DNA of 64,000 nt from Paracentrotus lividus (Eukaryota > Echinodermata > Echinoidea > Camarodonta > Echinidae): contig CALNVZ010000641.1 in assembly GCA_940671915.1 (NCBI GenBank), positions 3,441,353-3,505,352 of the forward strand, written 5' to 3'. A program made the position numbers and the translations under genes. Below, piece by piece: positions 13,601 through 22,600 of the stretch (positions within the stretch are counted from its first letter, which is position 1; each line of letters opens with the position of its first letter). The notes under the pieces are model-generated. The model did no database searches. It was not told the origin of the DNA and saw only the letters and a list, made by a program, of their open reading frames with translations.

Positions 13601-16600
13601 TCTATTCACCATCCTTTTAATCCAAATCATATTTTTAAAATGAGACTTTTCTTCAGCACTTAATCAAAACTAAACATTTCAGAAAACTTGTATCATGATT
13701 ATTATTTGGAATTCAATTTTGATTTTGATTGACCCCAGATGCAAGTCCGTAGCTACGAGAGACTGCCCGATGTGATCACAATCAACTGCAATCTAGAAAC
13801 ACAATCAGATGAGAACTTCTGGAGGAGACAAGAACAGGTGAGGATATTTTATACTATATACATGTACCTCTTACTAAGATTCTAAATACTGATTGGTCAA
13901 AATTACATCATGTGACACAGTGAAGTTCTGTCTAGCATGCCTCAGGGTTTTGACTTGCTATCAATTTCTACTATCAAACCCTTTGATGGTTCTCGTAACC
14001 CCTCTGAGATATTAGCACACAATATATGCGTACGGGATGATAGGAGGTTTGGTATGAAAAGTGAAAAGCACCTTTGGAATGATAATTTTCACCATCATCC
14101 ATATAAGCAGTTAATATTTGTATAATGATTATGTAGTTACAAGAGACTGCCTAAGAGACTGCCTGATGTTATCACAATTAACTGGTTTTATATAGTGATA
14201 ATAACAATAATAATAATGAACTATTCTTTAAAAGCACATATCGTAAAAAATAATTTAAGTCCCTATTTGTTCTGTAATAAGAATGAAAATAGTACAATAG
14301 GGCAATACAACGAAGGAAAAAAACGAATACTTTGACATAAAAGACAAAAATATTCTATTTTGGAGAATGAAAGAGATGCGTCTTCATGGGACCCTAGTTC
14401 TCCACCATATCAGCTTGTTGGAGTGATGAAATTTGGTAACTCTTTCATGAGGTGACAAAGACTGATAAATGATGATAATATAAAGTAAGCAAAATAATAA
14501 TAAAATAAGCATATATAAAGTAAGCAAAATTATATAAAGTAATCAAAATTAAAATATATCAATTAAAATGAATGGGATGCTTCAAATCATATCCCACAAC
14601 TAATTTTTCTTAAAACATCTTTTTTATTTGCATGGCAGTTGGCAGGAGTAAATTACAGCCACCAGAAGAGTTCTTCTCAAAGTTCCGTCAAGGCCTGTCG
14701 TTATGGATTAAACTGTACAAGAGCTGACTGTCACTTCAGGCATGATGTACAAATGGGTCCAGAGTGAGTTCATTCATTTTCATTGAGCAAAAATTGAATT
14801 TCCATTTAGTCTTTACCAAGTCTTTACCAATGGAAAGAGTGTGTTGTAAGGGCTGCCATATGTAAAAATGACCCCTTTTGAGATTGAACAGGTGTCAGAA
14901 AGAATTACATGCATCCTATGACAGGGGTAATAATACTTATAAAGCATTTAGAGATGAAGCTTTTTCAGTTAGGCGTTACATGTGTATATAAATCACAAAT
15001 AGTATTATCATTATCCCAGGTCCCATAAGCAGGCTAGTTTCAATTCCTTTCAATAACTTGCTTGTCGTCTGTGGAATACCGGTAAGCTCCCTTCATCTCT
15101 AAGAAATAGCAAGACTCTTACCTTCTTCAAAGCCAATTTAAGAACATATCTCTATCTTTCATATCCCTGGGGGGACATTTCATCAAAGGACTTGTCGAAC
15201 ATTTTATCCGACAAGTTTACTCTCGGCCAATAAGACCCAAGCATTTCAGTAGCTTATAACAGTTTGTCGGATAAAACGTCCGACAAGTCCTTTCATGAAA
15301 CGCCCCCTAGATCTTTCATTTTGATTATCCCTGAGGGGGCAGTGCAGCACTTTGTATCCTATGGAAAAGACGCTTTATAAATCATATTTTTTCCTGTGTT
15401 TGTATACAGGCCTGTGGTGGAGAATAAATCCTGGCTACCTCAATTCATCAAGGTCAGACTCTCAGACGACAGAAAGGTAGACATCAGAGAGCTCAACCCA
15501 GACGTAAGTTAGACTACAAAATACTGTATTCGTGGAAATATTGGGGGTACATTAATTTTCGTGTATTTCGCGCAAAGAGTGGCAGGCGCGAATTTAAAAA
15601 ACCCAAAAATTTATTGGCATGATTTCTTATACAGGTATTGATTAGGTTCAATTCAGAGCTTACAAACATTCGGCGCGAATTTAAGAGCCTGTGAACATGT
15701 TCTGGGGCCGCTCAGCGCAAAAAATTAATTGTGCGAAAATAACAGCGAATACAGTATTTGTATCAAATAATATTGTACAAGCGGGAAGCATTTTTTTTTA
15801 TAATATGAAGATTATTCACAACCTGGTAATGCTTGGTATTTCTATAAAGCAGGAAAACACTTTTTTTTTTCTGTATTTTTTTCATCTCATTTGGTGCTGT
15901 AGATCTTGGGATATGATTAATAGTGGACAGTATATATTATTTGAATGTTTCAATATATTTTACACACAGGGAGACACGGTGGATGATGTTGATGAACAAG
16001 GCTATATCTTACACACATGTACACACTACATGTACATGTACGCTACATGCCAGCATACAATTTTAGGTCATGGTCTTGATTATGATTATGGTTGTGCAAT
16101 TGTAATGAGAGTGGACTGTTATTTGAATGTTTCAATGTATTTTGACCCAAAGGGAGACAGAGTAGAATGATGTTGATGAATAGGGGTACATCACCTACAT
16201 TTTTGTAGTCCCATACATGCATTTCTGTGTGTAATACATTTAACGCTAAGCAAAATTTGGTTAATTTCTTATTGGTGATTCCAAAACCTCACAGCTCACA
16301 ATAATGATTGGGTGAACCGCTATCAACTTTTCAAAGGCACTGTTAGACAGTGTCTTCCAAATTTCAGTCTCATAATTAGAACAATATTTCCACTTTGATG
16401 TATTTTTCGACCTCCAGGGAGACAGAGTGGATGATGTTGATGAAGAGGGCTACATCACTTACTATCTCCATGCCAGCGTAGGTCATGTTCGTGACCCGAG
16501 GTCAGGGGGAAACCTGGTGGCTCATATCAACGTTGGCAAAACATATCACAAGAGAAAAGAGGTAGGATTTAACCCTTTAGCAACTAGAGACTTTGTGAAA

Positions 16601-19600
16601 AAGTGTCAGTTTACTCACTAGCGTAAAGGGTTATGCTGTGTTTCAATCAAGTTTTTTCAATTAAAATTGCTATTAAAACATACTTTTTTTGCAGAATCGG
16701 ACAGCACACATCCAATGGGTAATCCCAAAAAAGTATGGGCATGTTTCATCACATATTTTTGATACTATCTTGACTATAGCGTGCTTAACCCTAAAAAGAC
16801 TGGGCTATTTTGACACACATAAAGACTGGGGGGGGGCTCATTCAGCCCCCCCCTAAGATCTCGGCCGTTGAGCGCGCGATCGCGCCGAAAATTGGCACGT
16901 GCGTTACCCATGGCATCCTCTCCAAAACCGAAGAGTCATATTCTCCGAAAAATTTCTTCACTAATTAATTATGCTAATTTATGCATAAAATCTAAGATTT
17001 GCTCTAATTAATTAAATAAAGCTTTAAAAGTGCTAATTTTTGGTTTACAGGCTCCTTGTAGGCTTCTGGTGAAATGGGTTTAAAAAAAAAATCTGTATCA
17101 AGATTTTTTTCTTATGTATTCTATTGTTTTTAAAATTTCTTATGTATTTCTTTGTTTTTCGACCTTTTGTTTTTTATTGTTTTTTCGATGGAAATCATTG
17201 GTGACACTATTTTAATCATTTGCAACCTTAAATTAATTGATTTTAATCAGCTAAAGAGAAAATAATGATACATTTATGAATTTTGGCTGAAAACACAATT
17301 TGTATTGGATTTGTACACAAAATCACGTATTTGAGCTACTTCGGGTCTGACGCACGGTTACAAAATGTTACGTAACTTCGGAACCGCGTACCCGGGCATC
17401 GCAAATTTGGTCTCAAAAGTTGCGCGAGACTTGAAAGAAAATAGTCATGAAGTCTCGCCGAATATTTTTTTCGCGTTGCAAAGTTATCGCGAAAAATGTC
17501 GAGGGGGGGGCTGAATGAGCCCCCCCCCAGTCTTTTTAGGGTTAAGACAGGGGCGGTTTGGGCGGTTTAGTGAGTAAGCTGAGGGGCGGTCTCGGGCGGG
17601 TTAGGTGCTAAAGGGTTAAGAGATTGAATAACTTGGTGCAGGCTTGCAAAAATCTGAGCTGTGTGGCCATACATGCTATCTGTGCATGTATTGATGTGTC
17701 AAGAGGACACCCTGAAAGTTTTATTTCCTTAGGATCATTACATGCTTCATAATAAGTAAAAAAAAATAATTTTTTGCCCACCATAGACTGCAGTAACTTA
17801 AGCGTAACCGGGTACGCTTACGACTATGGTGACATTCAGTCATCCATATCATGGCAATTAAATGTCCAATCAGCTTTAATGTTTTACGTAGTCTGTGCTG
17901 TAATTACTTAACAAAAATGACCATATATTACAGGCCTTACAGGGATTAATTAACAATGATGAATAATGCAAAATGTGTTCAGTGTGGCATAATGGTGTAC
18001 AATGCTCTAGCCACTTTTATAAAGAAAGACATTTCAAAGTATTAAAGAAAATAGAACTCATGTAATAAATACGTCTTCACAGTTTCGTGCAATGCAACGC
18101 AATCAGGCGATTCCTGTCTGACCTAAAAGATTCAATTATGATTACAACATCAATTGGAACAGTGATATTTTTTAAAAATCCTTAGCAAACGTCATTCATC
18201 CTTAAAGGGATTAAGTAACTTCCAAAAACAAGTGCAAAAGAGATCGAAATGAATATAATTCTATCGCTCTGACCGTAAAAACAAACTACTGCAAGTTTCA
18301 GATCAAATGCAAGTCATTTACTATCTTAAAACAGTGAAATTTCAAACGCGGCCGAGGATACGGCTGCGCATGATTAATTTATACCGCTCCGTTGAAAGCT
18401 TAGCCGCCCGGTAGGCACGGCGACTTGACAACAGGAAATGCGATGAAAACCATGTGCGCTGAAACGCACGCGGTTTTGTAAAGCGTCTCGAGGCGGGTTA
18501 GAAAATTTGAGTATAAAATCTTAGATATCTCGAAAGTAAAGCAAGCAAGTAGACTGCAATTTTTAAGGAATACCAGACTGACCTATGTGTTCATAATCAT
18601 GATGGCAAAATGAGCTAAATCCAAAGTTTGCAATTTGAATATCATTCAATGATACTGCATCCCTTTAAATGTATCAACCATGTTTTACTTCAATTTGAAC
18701 AGTGGAGGAAACTGACCAGAAATATGTGATTTAAATAATGATTTCTTTGCTCATATTTTCGTGTTTTTCTTAACACAGGGAGTGACCCATATGCAGTGGT
18801 ATATCTTCAATGATTTCTCAATTCAACCCATTGAAAAGTATGATGCAACTCAGTTCAACTTAGATTGGAAGGTACCATGTGTTCTGTATTACATGAGGAA
18901 TGATGTCACCAGCCACCATGACATCACAAGTAAGTCTCTCCCTTATTATGACATCATTACTTTCTCATTGTGACATCACAAGTTAGTCTCTCTCCTACAT
19001 GTATTATGACATCAACGGGTCGTGTGGCCTAGTGGTTAGAGCATTGGACTCATAATTGCATGGTTGTGAGTTCGAATCCCAGCTCGGCCATTATCCCCAC
19101 TTTAATTAAAAAAGGCCCAAGAGTAATTTCTGTCGTCTATAAGGTCAGCCACTATGACTGATTAACTTAGACGTAAAATGGTTCCTATGTAATTGGTTAT
19201 ATATCAGCTTGGTGTTGATCAGCTTTGAAAGCTGCTTTCTGAGTTCCTGGCTACAGGAGTTACTTTAACAGAAACAGAAACAGAAAATAATGAAAAATTA
19301 CTTTCTCATTGTGACATCACAAGAAAGTTCAACTTAGATTGGAAGGTACCATGTGTTCTCTATTATATGAGGGATGATTTCACCAGCCACCATGACATTA
19401 CAAGTAAGATTAATTTCTTATGAAGTTGAGCTTTTGGTTGTGAAAAATTGGTTTTAAAAATACCTGTAAATAACCTGTAAATTATTGCTTCTACAAATAT
19501 GCTATTAAACTGTATTAAACCTCTTTTTTGGGGGGTACTGTCTTTTTGTTGAAAATACTATAATTTCTTACTAGACATGTCTGGTGTGAAAATACTGTTT

Positions 19601-22600
19601 TCTCACCCAAAACATGGTTTGTTATTACTTAAAAACATTGCAATAGTGTTCAATATGTTGGCATCTCTGTTATTAACCCTTGTACATTGTATATACATTC
19701 ATATGTACATGTACAGTAGCTGATTGCAATCGATTGAGTGCAGTTGTGCACAAAGTGAATGGGGATGATGTCATTTGATTGCAATCAACTGTAACATTGA
19801 TCTCAAGCGGTACTGTTTAGAATAGATAATCATTATAAAAATGGGATAGATAATTATCTACACCTATCTTTCTCTTCACTCTAGTCTCCAGCCCCATCAA
19901 TGTAGGCTCTCTACAGCCCAGTGGTATCTCTAAAGCTTCAGGGTTCAAGCCTCATAGAACGTTCACTCCCCTCGGTTGTCTTGTCACTCTTGTTTGAAAA
20001 TGACCGTATTTATTATTAACCATGTACATGAATGTATAAATTTGATAGATATTATAATAGAAAATATAACTATCTACAATCTACATGTATACCTATCTTT
20101 CTCTACACTGTAGTATCAAGCCCCATCAATGTAGGATGTCTGCAGCCCAGTGGTATCTCTAAAGCCTCAGGGTTCAAACCTCATAGAACGTTCACACCCC
20201 TTGGTGAAGAAGAGATCATGGAAGGGCACCTGGTTGGACTCGATGCTGAATTTGTTTCCCTTAATCAGGTACAGGAATATGCTTTTATTATTGTTATTAT
20301 TATTTATTCTGCAAAGAAAGATACAAGGAACAATGCATTTCAGTATAAAGAATACGAAATAAGAAATATCAAACATTGGAACACTAGGGACATAAAAATT
20401 AACTAAATTACTGTGGCATAAAGCCTCCTGTCCCAATTTCAATGGTTAATTTACAGGATATGAATAAATAAACAATAATAAAGTACAAGTAGTGTAAAGA
20501 AATGCAACATTCGATATCTTCTTATCATATCCACATATTCATAGTATAATGTAATAATTATGAATTTCATATACATTTCATATGTATTTGTTTTTCTTCA
20601 TATTTTTTGGTCAAAATTGTAATATTGTATGCATGTCTATTTGTAATCCGAATTATATTTGTATGTATTTTAAATTTGTAAATATATTGTTGCAATTAAT
20701 TTCATATCATGTCTAGGTACAGGTCTTGTGTTTTCTACCAGGCCACCGACGCCTATGTGCGGGCTTTCAAATATTGAGACAGCTGGCAGCTATTAAACTC
20801 TGGGCATTGAAAACAATGACCCACATAACATGTACATTTATAAGTAGGAAATTATCAGTGAAAAGTCTATGTATCAAATGAAGTTTGTTTCAATGTTATT
20901 TAGGAAGAGGCTGAAATCCGTAGCGATGGAACACGTTCTACAATCAAGCCGAGTCAGATGTCTGTGGCAAGGATTACATGCGTCCGAGGGCAAGGTGATC
21001 TAGAGGGGGAGCCCTTCATCGATGACTATATCTCAACACAAGAACAGGTGAGGAATATATTACTGCGTACTGTGCACTTAACCCTCTTGGGTCAAAGGGG
21101 CACTGCTTGATGGAATGGAGTACAAAGCAAGGTCCCCGCCCAAAATTGGGATAAATGGAGAAATATCAGTTGTACCATGGTGTTTCTCCATTTATCCCGG
21201 TTGTGGGCAAGGACCTGGCTTTGAACAAATTTCAAATACACTGCGATTCTGTCAGTCCATCTGTTTTTTTTACCTTCCTCATATAAAGAAGAAAATAATG
21301 TAAGAAATGAAGGCCTATATCCAAAGCAATAAAAATCTTCTTTGTATAATTTCTAAATGCCCCCTAAATGTCCAAGGATTGTAAATAAATTGTGCCGCCA
21401 GTTACCTGGATGCATCGTATCTTTCAAACACTTCATCACCCTGAAGGCCACATACATGTACCTGAAGCTTTGAGTTTAAATGTTTTGGCCAAACATTTTG
21501 TGTACTAGTCCCATACATGTATTCCTGTGTAATCTGCAGGTTATGGACTATTTGACAAGATTCTCTGGTATCAAGCCTGGTGATCTTGATGCTACGATAT
21601 CCTCTAAAAACCTCACCACCCTGAATGCCAGCTTTCTGAAACTTCCAGTTAAAATGTTTTGGCCGAACGTTTTTGTGTTGTCCCATAAATGTATTTCTGT
21701 GTCTTTAACATTATGCAGGTTGTGGACTATTTGACAAGGTTCTCTGGGATCAAGCCGGGTGACCTTGATGCTACAATATCTTCCAAACACCTCACCACCT
21801 TGAAGGCCACCTACCTCAAGCTTCGATACCTCCTGGACCGGGGTGCCATCTTTGTAGGTCATGGACTCCGAAAAGATTTCAGGGTCATCAATCTCTTGGT
21901 AAGTTTATTGGTAAATTGCCACCTAAACCAACTTTGACTAATGCCCATTCGGTATCATCCTACATGGTCTAATTCCATTTCATCTACAACCATGCAGTAC
22001 TAGGGTAAGTGTATTTACCAGTTGGTCTAAACACCACTTTGCCTATTTTCCATTTCATCTTATTCCCATTTCGTCTAATGTCCAGTTCATCATACACTGC
22101 CCTCCAAAAGTTTGGGTACACCTGATGTCAGCTCTGTTTTGGATCATTTTGAGGCATTTTATGTCCAGTATTTCAGCTCAAATGATGTTTATGTTAAAAA
22201 AATACATTATGCAACCAATAAACTTACAATTACCACGCCAAGTCTCCTTGGAATTTAGATATTACTCAAAAATATGCAAAAAGTGCAAAATCGTGATTTT
22301 GCACTAATTCATTCTGTCAAAATCAATTATTGAAAAAAAGAAGATATCTCGGCTAATAATGGTCCGATCAATGTAAAATTTTGCATGTATGTTGAGGCAC
22401 ATGTAAAATATAATACTGTATTCTTTGTTTTTATTTTGAGACAACAATTTATTAATTACGCAAATTTATGCAAATTAAAGGTCTATTTTCAGAAATTTAT
22501 AAATATTTTGTTTTTAAAATTGCTATGAAACCAATTTTTTGTTAAAAGTTCCTGAGTATAATAGCCAACAACATTATGATTAAAAAGTTGGACTTTCTCA

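Noticed and set aside
15691..16170. 159-residue plus-strand open frame
   Set aside because: It crosses a MITE end, a transposon fragment and a decayed exon copy; no family resemblance outside the copied exon words.
19017..19090. Possible functional tRNA gene
   Set aside because: The tRNA-like head continues into a 200-base body and a CAGAAA tail, as in SINEs; cloverleaf pairing was not verified.
20167..20442. 91-residue minus-strand open frame
   Set aside because: Antisense of the PAN2 exonuclease exon and the intron after it.
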